A stretch of 64,000 nt of DNA from Antrihabitans spumae (GTDB lineage Bacteria > Actinomycetota > Actinomycetes > Mycobacteriales > Mycobacteriaceae): positions 62,001-126,000 of the forward strand of contig NZ_JBIMSN010000052.1 in the NCBI RefSeq assembly GCF_043944905.1, in the 5' to 3' direction. Below are positions 25,994-35,312 of the stretch, one piece after another. Position numbers and translations under genes: made by a program. Position 1 is the first letter of the stretch; each line of letters starts with the position of its first letter. Under the pieces are notes generated by a model. It was not told where the DNA came from, did not search any database, and saw nothing but the letters and a program-made list of their open reading frames with translations.

Positions 25994-26985
25994 TTGCACA
26001 CCACCAGGCGTTGGTTCCCGAGTACGACGTTCCCGATTCCGGGGATGTCGGCGCCGCCGCTGGTGCAGTTGTAACTCGCGGCGTCGGTACGACTGTCCAG
26101 ACCACTCAGCAATGACGGCACGAGCGACAGAATCTCGACCAGTTGGTCGGCGCGGGGAGTCAGTCGTCTGAACAAACCGTCGAGCGGGAGATAACTCTGG
26201 TCGTAGCTGTCCTCCAACTGCTCGAGCAATTCGACAGCCGGCTGGAGCGCGCGATTGGCAGTCTTGGTCGAGGCAACGATTTCGTCGGCCTTGGTACTGA
26301 ACCTGCTGAGCAGGCTGCCGAGCTGCTCGACGAGATCGCCTACCTGTGCCGATTCTCCGGCTATCTGGTTGGAGATTTCACCGAGATTCTTGATGAGCAA
26401 AACGATTACGGCCTCGCGGTCCTTTGCATACTTGGTCAGGCTGTCCAAGTCGGCGAGGACAGGGCCGATCCCAGCGCCATCACCCTGCAGAACTCGAAGG
26501 ATGTTCTCGCCGAACCGATTGAGCTGTGCCGAGTCGAGTGTGTCGAACAAGGGCCGAAAGCCGTTGAACAACTTGGACACATCGAAACTCGAGATCGTGC
26601 TTTCGAGCGGGAAGGTGTGATCGCTCTCGACTTGTACGTCCGCGCTTTCCGGTTGGACGAGTTCGATGTAGCGCTGTCCCAACAGGTTCTGATAGCGAAT
26701 CGCGGGTTGCGTCGTGCGGAATACCGGTCGATCCGTCTGCACCGTGAATCGCACTCGCGCAACGATGCCGTCGAGTTCGACAGTCTCGACCTTTCCTACC
26801 TGCACGCCCGACATTCGGACGTCGTCACCTGCGAACAAACCCGACACGTCGGCGAACAGGGCGTCGTATTCGAATTGCTTGCCTTCCACAGGTGTTCTGA
26901 GGGCAGTGACGATGACGATCGTGCATGCGGTGACAACTGCTACGAAGATCGTCAGCCGCACGACGGCCGCGCGGACGGTCATCAT
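25990..26985 (-). CDS. MceB-type protein (mce operon 2)
   Basis: 331 residues. N-terminal membrane helix VVRLTIFVAVVTACTIVIV, then an MCE domain with DALFADVSGLFAGDDVRMSGVQVG, a helical central part and a Cys-containing C-terminal tail. The start overlaps the mceA stop. It is one of the six MCE subunits that build the substrate conduit between YrbE permeases and the outer envelope. Confidence 0.92.
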   Translation of the reverse strand: MMTVRAAVVRLTIFVAVVTACTIVIVTALRTPVEGKQFEYDALFADVSGLFAGDDVRMSGVQVGKVETVELDGIVARVRFTVQTDRPVFRTTQPAIRYQNLLGQRYIELVQPESADVQVESDHTFPLESTISSFDVSKLFNGFRPLFDTLDSAQLNRFGENILRVLQGDGAGIGPVLADLDSLTKYAKDREAVIVLLIKNLGEISNQIAGESAQVGDLVEQLGSLLSRFSTKADEIVASTKTANRALQPAVELLEQLEDSYDQSYLPLDGLFRRLTPRADQLVEILSLVPSLLSGLDSRTDAASYNCTSGGADIPGIGNVVLGNQRLVVCK

Positions 26986-28010
26986 TTCGCCACTCCGACA
27001 ATCGAATTCACCAGATAGGGCAGGTCCTTCGAGATCAGTTCGAGCTGCAACTGCACTCGGTCGTCGACGACAGGGAACGCGGCACCTATCCGCTCGAGCA
27101 GTTGCGGCAGTCGGTGATATGTCGGCGCGACCGTGCCTATCGACGCCGCGAGCGGTATCACCAGGTCAAGGACGGTGTCGACGATGGTCGAGATGTCGGT
27201 CTGGTTGTCACACAAGATGACCGCAAGCGGGGTGAGCGCTTGATCCGCCAGACCCGAGATTGCCTTGTTGGTTCGATCCTGGTTCGCTGTCTCGCCGAAA
27301 TACGCGCTTGTGTCCAGTAATCGGGCAATGAGATCGACGACGGGTGGTGTGAGTTCGGTAGCGCCTGCGCTGACCTCGCCGCCGATCCGCAGGTATTCCG
27401 CAACAGGTGCGCGCTTGTTGTCCGCAAGCAACTTCGCGGTTTCGAAGAACGCCCGAACCGTTGGACCGAGTGTTTCCGTGTTCGTTATCAGCAGATCGAA
27501 GAGCTGGTCGACCTCGTCGGTGTCGAGTACCCGGGTTAGCTGTCCGGCCTTGCGGAATACGCTCGTGATTGTTGCGTTCGCGCTGTTCTCACCGATGTGC
27601 AGGGTCGCGCCATCGGCGAGTGGAGCACCCCCGCCGCGGTTGACGAGTTCGATTGCGGTCGAACCGAATACGTTCGACGAGGTGTACTGCGCCGTCACGT
27701 CGTCGGTCAGGTGCTCGGCTTGGGATCGATCGAGGGAGAGCTCCAACTGCTGGTGGCCGAACCCGAGCGTGTCGATCTGCGTGACCTTTCCGATTGCGAA
27801 GCCGTACAACTTCACCTCGGCGCCGGGGGCAAGGCCTTCACCCACTGTCGATGCGTCGATCCAGACGGTGAAACGGTCGCTGAACTTGCCGTCGCTGTAT
27901 GCGGTGAGCGTGACCGCCGCAACCGCGACCACGGCTGCGACAGCGAGACCACGGAGCCGCAGCGAGGCTCGACCTGCTGCTCGACCCGAGAAGTCTTGGA
28001 ATACAGGCAC
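26982..28010 (-). CDS. MceA-type protein (mce operon 2)
   Basis: 342 residues beginning at a GTG two bases after the yrbE4B stop. A membrane helix (LAVAAVVAVAAVTLTAY) precedes the MCE domain (VWIDASTVGEGLAPGAEVKLYGFAIGK is the typical start, about residues 45-70). Helical repeats follow to the C terminus. MceA is the first MCE subunit and often helps define substrate class. The substrate is not deducible here. No sterol-catabolism genes are seen next to the operon, so a cholesterol role as in Mce4 is not supported. Confidence 0.9.
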   Translation of the reverse strand: MPVFQDFSGRAAGRASLRLRGLAVAAVVAVAAVTLTAYSDGKFSDRFTVWIDASTVGEGLAPGAEVKLYGFAIGKVTQIDTLGFGHQQLELSLDRSQAEHLTDDVTAQYTSSNVFGSTAIELVNRGGGAPLADGATLHIGENSANATITSVFRKAGQLTRVLDTDEVDQLFDLLITNTETLGPTVRAFFETAKLLADNKRAPVAEYLRIGGEVSAGATELTPPVVDLIARLLDTSAYFGETANQDRTNKAISGLADQALTPLAVILCDNQTDISTIVDTVLDLVIPLAASIGTVAPTYHRLPQLLERIGAAFPVVDDRVQLQLELISKDLPYLVNSIVGVAK

Positions 28011-28012
28011 AG

Positions 28013-28888
28013 CTACCCCGAGATCCTGATTCCGGAGTCGAGTCCCCAGAAGATCAGCGTCATCACCATGTCCGCGATGACGACGCCGATCAGACTCGCG
28101 CGGATCGCTCGTCCTGATGCACGCCCGACGCCCTCTGGTCCGCCGCTTGCGTAAAAGCCTTGGTAGCCATGGATGATGATGATCATCACGACGAAGACGA
28201 CCGCTTTGACGATCGAGAAGAACACGTCGGACGGCGCGATGAAGGCGCCGAAGTAGTGGTAGTAGGTTCCGGACGACTGACCGTGCAGCACGTTCACGAC
28301 GACAGCGCACGATAGGTAGCTCAAGATCAAGGTGAGCAGAAACAGCGGGACGATGGTGATGACGCCTGCGATGACCCGGGTTGTCACAACGAACGGAATC
28401 GGCCGTACCGCAGTGGCTTCCAGGGCATCGATCTCCTCGGAGATGCGCATCGCGCCTATCTCGGCGGTCATACGGCAGCCTGCTTGAGCTGCGAAGCCGA
28501 TCGCGGCGATCATCGGCGCCATCTCGCGGGTATTGGCGTACGCCGAGACGAAGCCCGTCAGTGGACCCATGCCGACCATGTCCAGCGTCGCGAAGCCCTC
28601 GACGCCTATCGAGCCGCCGACCGCCACACCGAGAAAGGCAAGTACCGCAACCGTTCCGCCGCCGACGATGATCGAACCGTTGCCCCAGGTGATGTCGGTG
28701 AGGATGAGCATCGTCTGGCGTCGATACGACCGGACCGTGTGTGGCACCGCGACGAGTACCTGCCAGGCGAACGTGAACTGGTGTCCGAGGTGCTCGGCGA
28801 CGTTCGCTGGCGATCGTGCGATCTTGGACGCTGCGTCGACAACGTGTTTGGTGCCGTATGGCCGCACCTTCGCCGTCGTATCGATCAC
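28013..28888 (-). CDS. YrbE4B-type MlaE-family permease (mce operon 2)
   Basis: About 291 residues with five or six hydrophobic segments and the MlaE/YrbE signature (GFAAQAGCRMTAEIGAMRISEEIDALE, cited in part). I place the start at GTG 28888, two bases after the yrbE4A stop. It forms the inner-membrane permease pair with YrbE4A. The energising ATPase (MceG/Mkl) is normally encoded elsewhere in these genomes and is not seen here. Confidence 0.9.
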   Translation of the reverse strand: MIDTTAKVRPYGTKHVVDAASKIARSPANVAEHLGHQFTFAWQVLVAVPHTVRSYRRQTMLILTDITWGNGSIIVGGGTVAVLAFLGVAVGGSIGVEGFATLDMVGMGPLTGFVSAYANTREMAPMIAAIGFAAQAGCRMTAEIGAMRISEEIDALEATAVRPIPFVVTTRVIAGVITIVPLFLLTLILSYLSCAVVVNVLHGQSSGTYYHYFGAFIAPSDVFFSIVKAVVFVVMIIIIHGYQGFYASGGPEGVGRASGRAIRASLIGVVIADMVMTLIFWGLDSGIRISG

Positions 28889-28890
28889 GA

Positions 28891-29721
28891 TCAGCCGATC
28901 CTGGTTGGCATGAACATCGAAACAAGTTGAGTGATAACCAGATTGACGCCGAACGCGGCCATCACTCCGATGACCACGGCGGCGTTGACGGCATTGGCAA
29001 CGCCCTTGGGTCCGTGGGTGGCCTCCAGGCCGCGCTGGCACGCGACGATCACGACGATCACGCCGAAAAGGATCGATTTTGCCAGGGCGACAAACAGATC
29101 GGAGATCGTTGCGAACGATGCGAAGGAGGAGAGATAGCTGCCGGGTGTTCCGCCCTGCGCGCCGACATTGATGAGGTAGCCGGTTCCTACCCCCATGAAG
29201 ACGATGACGAGGCAGAGCAGCGGCGCGATCGCTGCCATCGCTGCGAGTCGTGGTGCTACGAGCCTGCGGACGGGATCGATTCCCATCGTGCGCATGGCGT
29301 CGATTTCCTCGCGGATGGTTCGGGCGCCGAGGTCGGCCGCGATTGCTGATCCCGCGGCACCACCGAGCAGCAGGGCCGCAACGATCGGTGCGCCCTGCCT
29401 GATGACGCCGAGTCCGCCTGCAGCGCCTGCGATCGACGTCGCGCCGACCTGCTGTGTGAGGCTGCCGACCTGCACGGAAACGATCACTCCGAACGGTATG
29501 GAGACCAGCACAGCGGGAAAGGCGGTCACGCTGACGATGAACCACGCCTGCAACAGCGTCTCTCTCAGGGGATGTCGAAGCCGCACTGTATCGACGGCGA
29601 GATAGATGCCGGCGTCGAGGCCGAGGCGGAGCGCGCGTCCGACTGTGCGTGTCGCCGACAGACCGAGATCGATGCCCCAGCGCAGCGTCCGTGCGGGAGT
29701 CCGGGCGACTGTGTCGAGCAT
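28891..29721 (-). CDS. YrbE4A-type MlaE-family permease, first gene of mce operon 2
   Basis: 276 residues: an amphipathic N-terminal part, then multiple membrane helices. The EQ-loop-like signature that contacts the ATPase reads AIAADLGARTIREEIDAM. AGGAAGAGGGG precedes the ATG by a short spacer. It opens the nine-gene operon running to 21395. A perfect 16-base inverted repeat (29802-29817) lies 81 bases upstream and probably binds a TetR-type regulator that controls lipid uptake. Confidence 0.92.
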   Translation of the reverse strand: MLDTVARTPARTLRWGIDLGLSATRTVGRALRLGLDAGIYLAVDTVRLRHPLRETLLQAWFIVSVTAFPAVLVSIPFGVIVSVQVGSLTQQVGATSIAGAAGGLGVIRQGAPIVAALLLGGAAGSAIAADLGARTIREEIDAMRTMGIDPVRRLVAPRLAAMAAIAPLLCLVIVFMGVGTGYLINVGAQGGTPGSYLSSFASFATISDLFVALAKSILFGVIVVIVACQRGLEATHGPKGVANAVNAAVVIGVMAAFGVNLVITQLVSMFMPTRIG

Positions 29722-29801
29722 GGATGCGCCCCTCTTCCTGGAGTGATCTCAGTAGCCGGCGCAACAGCCGTCGGGCGATGTGAAACGTAGCACATTAATA
29801 G

Positions 29802-29817
29802 GACTGATTCATCAGTC
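29802..29817. promoter_or_regulatory. Perfect inverted-repeat operator upstream of mce operon 2 (GACTGATTCATCAGTC, copy 1)
   Basis: Seven-base perfect arms, GACTGAT and ATCAGTC, around TC. It is the most symmetric member of a family also found at 8651, 33872 and 35313. It lies in the 234-base gap between the lipase stop and yrbE4A, within an AT-richer stretch typical of a promoter. Confidence 0.65.
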
Positions 29818-29955
29818 TTGTATTAAATGTTCCGATCCCAGCGAGGACAATCGTCAGAAGAGAGCTGGATTCGCGCCTACGCTGCAGTTCGTAGGCACCG
29901 TCGGACTCCCGTCAGCGCGATCGTTAGCAGACACGCGCCACGATCGCGCGTGGTT

Positions 29956-31356
29956 TCACCGACCCGCGCCGATCGCCTGGCCGACGAGTGCCTGCGCGGC
30001 CGCCGGCAAGATTGCTGCGAGTCCCGGTCCGAACTGCGGATCGTTCACGAGCGTCTGTGGGCTCGTGCTCGTGCAGCCTGCAGGTGCGGGAACACCCTCG
30101 AGCCGGTCCTTCAGCCAGTAGAAGCCGCTCGGCAACTGCGTGAAGATACCGGAGATATGTTCGGCCAGGAACTCTCGTACGTACGTCACGCTCGGTGCGC
30201 CTTCATTGCAGTACTTCTCGTAGATGCGATCGGTGCCTGCGATCGGGATGATCTCGTCGTTCTGTGCGTGATACATGAACACGGGCACCGTCGGAGTGCG
30301 CTGACCGAGCGAGTTGTCCATGATCGCGTGCTTGATCTCGGGGATGAGCAATGGGTCGGCGCCCTGGAATGTCCCGAGGTAGTTGAGGCCCGGGAAGACC
30401 GCCGTTCCCATCGGGTGGCACAGGAACTTCTTCGAGGCGAGGACGAACTGGCCGACGATGTCGACCCGCTCGCGAAGCACTCGTTGCATGTCCGGGTATT
30501 CGGTGGCGATTCCGACGAACGCGCCGCTGATCAGCCCCGCATACAGACCGTTGTTGTTGTGCCGTACAACGGCTTCGAAGTCTGCGGCAGCGACGCCGCC
30601 CGATGCTGCACCGACGATGTTCAGATCCGGTGCGTACTCGTCCTTGATCTCGGCCGCGAATGCGGTCGGAATGGTGCCGCCGGAGTAGCCCCACAGCGCT
30701 GCCGGGGTCGACGGACCGTTCAGCTCCGATGGAGCGAAGTTTTCCGCGGCGCGGATCCCGTCGAGTGTGGCCTGAGCGCCGAGGCGCGACGCGCCGTACG
30801 CCGAGTTGGGGCCCTCGTAGTCAGGCATCGCCACAGTCCAGCCCTGGCCGAGGCCCGCCGCGATGGGGATGAGAATCTCGGCTGCGTTGACGTAGTCGGC
30901 CGGGATGGCGCCGGATTGCACGACGTACGACGGCGCGCAGTATTGCGCGGCCGAGTCCTCGGCTATCTGATAGGACAACAGCTTTCGTCCGCCGGCAGGG
31001 GCGGGTCCGCGTGGGGTCAAGATCGTGGTGACGGTCGCGATCGGTTGGCCCTGGCTGTTGTTCGTGCGGTAGAGCAACTGAAACGCGTCGACGTCCATGT
31101 GCAGGATGCCGAAGAACGCGGGCAGGATCGCGCGCGCACGCAGAATCTCACCTGGTTCGGCGTCGGCGACAAGGCCGGCCGCCGGTCGATAGAACTCGTC
31201 GAACTCTGGCGGAAGGGTCACGGCGGGTGCGGGTTCGATCGCGACACCGGACGGCGCTGGATCGGCCCCGGCCACCAGGCCGGACATCAGGGTCGTCAGC
31301 AACGCGACTGCGGCACCGAACGCCACGAGGCGGGTCGATCTGCGGGCATTCATCAT
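29956..31356 (-). CDS. Secreted lipase (LIP family, PF03583)
   Basis: 466 residues. A signal peptide (RLVAFGAAVALLTTLMSGLVAGA) covers about residues 1-31. The mature enzyme carries the nucleophile motif GYSGG (in LWGYSGGTIPTAF), an Asp region AQNDEIIP and a His near AEHISG, consistent with secretory lipases of actinobacteria and fungi. Two adjacent ATGs are possible starts, and I use 31356. It should hydrolyse acylglycerols outside the cell. The mce operon lies directly downstream on the same strand and could import the released lipids. A shared operator-like site (31433-31452) lies 77 bases upstream. Confidence 0.9.
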   Translation of the reverse strand: MMNARRSTRLVAFGAAVALLTTLMSGLVAGADPAPSGVAIEPAPAVTLPPEFDEFYRPAAGLVADAEPGEILRARAILPAFFGILHMDVDAFQLLYRTNNSQGQPIATVTTILTPRGPAPAGGRKLLSYQIAEDSAAQYCAPSYVVQSGAIPADYVNAAEILIPIAAGLGQGWTVAMPDYEGPNSAYGASRLGAQATLDGIRAAENFAPSELNGPSTPAALWGYSGGTIPTAFAAEIKDEYAPDLNIVGAASGGVAAADFEAVVRHNNNGLYAGLISGAFVGIATEYPDMQRVLRERVDIVGQFVLASKKFLCHPMGTAVFPGLNYLGTFQGADPLLIPEIKHAIMDNSLGQRTPTVPVFMYHAQNDEIIPIAGTDRIYEKYCNEGAPSVTYVREFLAEHISGIFTQLPSGFYWLKDRLEGVPAPAGCTSTSPQTLVNDPQFGPGLAAILPAAAQALVGQAIGAGR

Positions 31357-31432
31357 CGAAGGCTCTCTTTCGGGGGAGACGCCGCCACAGCACGACGTGG
31401 CATGTGCGGGTCGTCGCAACAGCGATAACGGT

Positions 31433-31452
31433 AATTTAGATTTTCAGATTGT
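31433..31452. promoter_or_regulatory. Shared operator-like site TAATnTAGATTnnCAGAT, copy 2
   Basis: TAATTTAGATTTTCAGATTG lies between the lipase start (31356) and the end of the AMP-ligase gene (31500). It matches the site at 20649-20668 at 16 of 20 bases, including the block TTTAGATT/TGTAGATT. It probably controls the lipase. Confidence 0.45.
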
Positions 31453-31499
31453 CAATGCACGAGGCCGTGAGTGCTGTCGACGCACGGCGCAGTGGCTCG

Positions 31500-33125
31500 C
31501 TACAGCTGGCGAAGCAGCCGCGGAACCACCTTTCCTGTCGGGTTGCGGGGTAGGGCGTCGATGAAGTGAACTTCCCGAGGCACGCTGAACCGCGCAAGGC
31601 TCTGCTTCACGGCAGTTTTTACGAATTCTTCTGTGGGAGTATCGGATTCGGAATCCATACGGACGACGAAGGCGACGAGACGTTGGCCGAATTCTGCATC
31701 CGGAACGCCGATCACCGCGACCTCGCGCACGCCGGGCAGCTCGGTGATGAGCCGCTCGACCTCTTGCGGGTAGACGTTCTCGCCACCGGAAACGGCCATG
31801 TCGTCGGCTCGTCCGGCCAGGAAGAGGAGTCCAGTCGAATCCAGTCGCCCGAGGTCGCCCGTATCCATCAGCCCGTCGATAACCTGTTTCGACTCGCCCG
31901 CACGGGTGTAACCGTCGAACAACATCGAGTTTCCGACGAATACGCGACCGACAGTTCCCGACGGAACTGGGCGGCCGTCGTCGCCGAGTATCGCCAGCGT
32001 GGTCCCGAACGGAGCGCGGCCGGAGGTAGTCGGATGCGCTGCAAGCTCTTTGGGTGTCGCGATGGAGGCGAACGACACTTCGGTGCTGCCGTAGATGTTG
32101 TAGAGCGTGGGTCCGAAACGACTCAGGGAGCCGACCACGACGGGTGCTGGAATGGCGGAACCGCACGCGATGATCGCGCGCAGCGTCGAAGTATCCGCTG
32201 CTTCCAGTTCGTCCTTCGGTAGTTGGAGTATTCGACCTAGCATGATCGGGACGACGAACAGCGAGTCGACTCGATACTTCGCTATCGCGTGCAGAGCAGC
32301 AGCGGGATCGAACTGCCGCTGCAACACTGCGGTCGAGCCCATCGCGATCGCACTCATCAAGGCGCCGAAGCCCCACGAATGGAACACCGGCGCACAGATG
32401 AGGTCGATACTGCCTGCGCGCAACGGAATTCGCGATAGCAGCGCTGCTGCCGCGAGCGGATTGCGCGGTGCGCTTCGTTTGGCGCCTTTCGGTGTTCCCG
32501 TCGTGCCGGAGGTCAAGATGATGGAACGACCGACCCTCGGTCGGAAGGGTAGGCGCGTATTCGACCGGTTTGCAACAAGTTCCGCGATCGTCGGAATGTT
32601 CGTCCCGAGGCGCGCCGCATCAGCCGGGGTCCAGGCTTGAATCACCTTCAGACCCGGTATGGCAGCGGTCTCGGCAAAGTCGGCGTCGACGATGAGAACG
32701 TCCGCCCGCTGTTCGCGCAAGACCTCGGTGAGCTGAGCGCCGGCAAGGCCGGTATTCATCAGAATGTGGTCGGCGCCGATCCGCCCGGTAGCAACCACCG
32801 CGTGCAGAAAGCCTCGATGATTTCGGCACAGAATCGCGACCCGGCTGGTGGCGTCGACCCCAAGACTCGCGAGTGCCTTTGCAAGCGCAGTGCTTTCGTC
32901 GTCGAGCGTGCGATAGGTGATCGGGCCGGCGTCGTCGATCAGCGCGATTCGATGCGGGAAGCGTCGTGCGCTCACCGCAAGGGCGGCAGCGGGAGTGACG
33001 TCCCATCGCAGTGCCGCAACACCCATTTTCGCCAATCGTGCAGGCGAGGACGGGCGGAGCGCACCGGACCGGATGACCGGTCCAGCCGCTCGAGCGAGCC
33101 CGAATGCTGCGCTGAACGGCTCCAC
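31500..33125 (-). CDS. FadD-like acyl-CoA synthetase (AMP ligase)
   Basis: 541 residues with all main adenylating-enzyme motifs: LTSGTTGTPKGAKR (A3), YGSTEVSF (A5), DTGDLGRLDSTG with GRADD (A7/A8), and NPTGKVVPR with the catalytic Lys (A10). The GTG start follows the stop of the 33807 gene by one base, so the two are translationally coupled. It would activate a fatty, branched or aryl acid to acyl-CoA. It is the intact paralogue of the interrupted gene at 18985-20619. The N-terminal ~70 residues before the AMP domain are variable and shared between the two paralogues in style. Confidence 0.9.
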   Translation of the reverse strand: MEPFSAAFGLARAAGPVIRSGALRPSSPARLAKMGVAALRWDVTPAAALAVSARRFPHRIALIDDAGPITYRTLDDESTALAKALASLGVDATSRVAILCRNHRGFLHAVVATGRIGADHILMNTGLAGAQLTEVLREQRADVLIVDADFAETAAIPGLKVIQAWTPADAARLGTNIPTIAELVANRSNTRLPFRPRVGRSIILTSGTTGTPKGAKRSAPRNPLAAAALLSRIPLRAGSIDLICAPVFHSWGFGALMSAIAMGSTAVLQRQFDPAAALHAIAKYRVDSLFVVPIMLGRILQLPKDELEAADTSTLRAIIACGSAIPAPVVVGSLSRFGPTLYNIYGSTEVSFASIATPKELAAHPTTSGRAPFGTTLAILGDDGRPVPSGTVGRVFVGNSMLFDGYTRAGESKQVIDGLMDTGDLGRLDSTGLLFLAGRADDMAVSGGENVYPQEVERLITELPGVREVAVIGVPDAEFGQRLVAFVVRMDSESDTPTEEFVKTAVKQSLARFSVPREVHFIDALPRNPTGKVVPRLLRQL

Positions 33126-33126
33126 G

Positions 33127-33807
33127 TCAGGCGGTCAGTTCGAGGGTGCCGCGCGGATTCCACGGCATCGGCCCGGTCGGAAAGCTGAATCGCAGCAAGC
33201 GATGTGAGTTCTCGGCCTCGAAATGCGCGACGAAGGGCGGCAGGAACCCTGCGATCACCTTGTCGAGCAGGCCGTTGATATGACTGAAGCCCGGCCGGAT
33301 ACGGACCTGCCAGGCGTCGAAGCTGCCTGCCGTGATGTCCACCCTTGTTCGCTTCTCGATCTTGACTTCGAGCGGCCAGTAGATCGAGAACGCAAGCCAG
33401 ATATTGTGTTTCGTCTTCGCGCCTTTGGTGAAGTCGAGCCCTCTCAGCAGAGTCATACCGCCGATCAGCGGCATGACACCCTTCGGGAACGGTTGGAGTT
33501 CACCGCCGAACTGCAAGTGTTGGGTGTCGACGAAGTAACCCTCTTCGCGGGTCACCAGTTTGCCGTCGAAAAAGCTTGCTGCTTTGTAACTTTCGGCATG
33601 GATCCGGCCGCCGACGCGGCGAAAGCGTTGCTCGACCTGCATCGAGAGCTGATCCTTGACGCCGGCTTCGACTGCCGAGACGTACGAGGCGCCATCGTGC
33701 TCGACGACGCTGGAGACCTCGTACATCGTCGGGTCGTCGCCAACTCGGATTCCGTAGACCGACTTCTCGCCGTCGGCTATGTCGGGGTCACGGAACGGAC
33801 TGGTCAT
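33127..33807 (-). CDS. Uncharacterised beta-rich protein preceding an AMP ligase
   Basis: 226 residues from the ATG at 33807, which has AGGAG six bases upstream. The sequence is rich in alternating polar/hydrophobic strands (TMYEVSSVVEHDG, AWQVRIRPGFSHINGLLDKV), without a signal peptide or membrane helix. Its shape recalls DUF3108-like or lipid-binding barrel proteins, but I do not recognise the family. It is the first gene of a two-gene operon with the AMP ligase and has an operator-like site (33872-33887) 65 bases upstream. A role in binding the ligase's substrate is only a guess. Confidence 0.7.
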   Translation of the reverse strand: MTSPFRDPDIADGEKSVYGIRVGDDPTMYEVSSVVEHDGASYVSAVEAGVKDQLSMQVEQRFRRVGGRIHAESYKAASFFDGKLVTREEGYFVDTQHLQFGGELQPFPKGVMPLIGGMTLLRGLDFTKGAKTKHNIWLAFSIYWPLEVKIEKRTRVDITAGSFDAWQVRIRPGFSHINGLLDKVIAGFLPPFVAHFEAENSHRLLRFSFPTGPMPWNPRGTLELTA

Positions 33808-33871
33808 TGCGTTCTCCTGAGCGGTCTCGAGCACTGCCACGGCTGCGGGGCAAGCATCAGCTGATTAAACC

Positions 33872-33887
33872 GACTGATACATCATTC
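33872..33887. promoter_or_regulatory. Operator-like site, GACTGAYNYRTCANTC family (copy 2)
   Basis: GACTGATACATCATTC matches the perfect repeat at 29802-29817 at 14 of 16 positions. It covers the last codons of the ABC1 kinase gene (stop at 33882) and lies 65 bases upstream of the 33807 start, so it most likely controls the latter operon. Confidence 0.55.
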
Positions 33888-35267
33888 GTCAAATATCCGT
33901 GACCTTTCCCACTCGGCATGAGCGGTACCGAGCGCGGTCTGCGGCGGCTCGTCGTAGACCCACTCCCTGGCGATTCGATGCCAGTTGTTCGTTGCGCCGA
34001 GCTGGCCGAGGACGCCGTAGGTCAGGAACTCCGCTCTCCTGGAAAAGATATGCTCGGGCGGCAGGTTCTGATGCCGCATACCGGAGAATTCGGAGATCCG
34101 CGGATCTATCGCGAGCAGCATGCTCCCACTCGCCATCGCGGGAGTTATCTCGATCGATTCGTCGCTCAGATGCCAGCCCGCGGCGCCGTAAACGTAGTCG
34201 AGACATTCGTCGACCGATACACCTGCGTCCGCATTGATCACGCCCCTGCGCACCATCAGATCGAAAAGGTCTTGGCTGCGATTTTCCGATGCGGCACGTA
34301 GACATTGTTTCTCGAAGTCGACGTGGACCGGATCCATCTTGTTGTAGAGCCCGAAGTCGATGAAGCCGACCTTGCCGTCGGAACCGAGCAGAATATTGCC
34401 GGGGTGTGGATCGCCGCAGAACTCGCTGTAGCTGAACATCGAACCGATGTAGAACCGGTAGATGATCTCGCCTACTCGATCTCGATCCTGCTGCGGCAGT
34501 GCGCGAATCGCGTCGAAGGGTTGTCCGTCGAACAGTTCTGTGACAACCACACGCCGACCGCTTGCCGACGGAACTCTGTCGGGTACCTCGATGAAAGGAT
34601 GGCCTGCGAACAACTGTGCAAGCTTGTGCTGTGTGCGGGCTTCGCGCTCGTAGTCGAGCTCGCTCTCCATGTTCAGCTTGATTTCCCTCGCGAGTTCGGG
34701 AGCGGCAACGGTGGGGATCGTCGAACGCCAGAACTTGAGAAACATGGCGAGGTTCTTCATGTCGGCACGGATCGCGACGTCGATACCGGGGTATTGCACT
34801 TTGACCGCCACGCGACGTCCGTCGTGGAGTTGGGCGGGGTAGACCTGGCCTATCGAGGCTGCCGCGATCGGCACGTCGTCGAACTCGGCAAACACGTCGC
34901 TGATGCTGCGGCCGAGGTCGTCTTCGATGATCGTCCGCATTGCGTCGAACGAGACCTTGGGTGCCTGGTCCCGCAACACCGCGAGCTTGCGCTGAAAGTG
35001 CTCGCGATGGGATTCCGGAACGAGGTCGAGGTCGATCACCGAGAGCATCTGTCCGATCTTCATCGCCGCGCCCTTCATGCTGCCAAGCACGGTGACGAGT
35101 TGATCGGCAGCTTGCAGCACTGCTTTCTCCGAGATCCTGGCCTTCGCCTCATCGGAGCGGCCGAGCATGGATGCGCGTGTGCCTGCATTGCGTATTGCCT
35201 GGCCAGCGGCCGCCTTCCCGATCTTCGAGCCGCGCGCTACTCGGGAGGTCGGTACTCGGTCGTTCAT
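33882..35267 (-). CDS. ABC1/UbiB/AarF-type atypical kinase
   Basis: 461 residues with the hallmarks of the ADCK/UbiB family: the KxGQ motif in AAMKIGQMLS (about residue 70), the Ala-rich loop AAASIGQVY, invariant Lys in VAVKVQYPG, GDPHPGN and IDFG. These proteins are atypical kinase-like ATPases, associated in other organisms with isoprenoid quinone or lipid metabolism. The gene stands alone with a 134-base divergent upstream region containing an operator-like site (35313-35328). Its presumed co-regulation with mce operon 2 suggests a lipid role here, by inference. Confidence 0.9.
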   Translation of the reverse strand: MNDRVPTSRVARGSKIGKAAAGQAIRNAGTRASMLGRSDEAKARISEKAVLQAADQLVTVLGSMKGAAMKIGQMLSVIDLDLVPESHREHFQRKLAVLRDQAPKVSFDAMRTIIEDDLGRSISDVFAEFDDVPIAAASIGQVYPAQLHDGRRVAVKVQYPGIDVAIRADMKNLAMFLKFWRSTIPTVAAPELAREIKLNMESELDYEREARTQHKLAQLFAGHPFIEVPDRVPSASGRRVVVTELFDGQPFDAIRALPQQDRDRVGEIIYRFYIGSMFSYSEFCGDPHPGNILLGSDGKVGFIDFGLYNKMDPVHVDFEKQCLRAASENRSQDLFDLMVRRGVINADAGVSVDECLDYVYGAAGWHLSDESIEITPAMASGSMLLAIDPRISEFSGMRHQNLPPEHIFSRRAEFLTYGVLGQLGATNNWHRIAREWVYDEPPQTALGTAHAEWERSRIFDE

Positions 35268-35312
35268 ATGGACCCTTCGGTAGCCCCATGAGTCGTGCTA
35301 TCGCAATAATTA

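Noticed and set aside
26982..28925. Very long minus-strand frame suggesting a fusion of MceA with an upstream protein
   Set aside because: Only the part from 28010 onward looks like MceA. The upstream portion is an Arg-rich shadow of yrbE4B. The GTG two bases after the yrbE4B stop is the natural start.
29938..29953. Small hairpin CCACG/CGTGG near the end of the lipase gene as a terminator
   Set aside because: The stem is only five base pairs with no T-run, and it lies before the stop codon in the direction of the downstream mce operon. The evidence is too weak.
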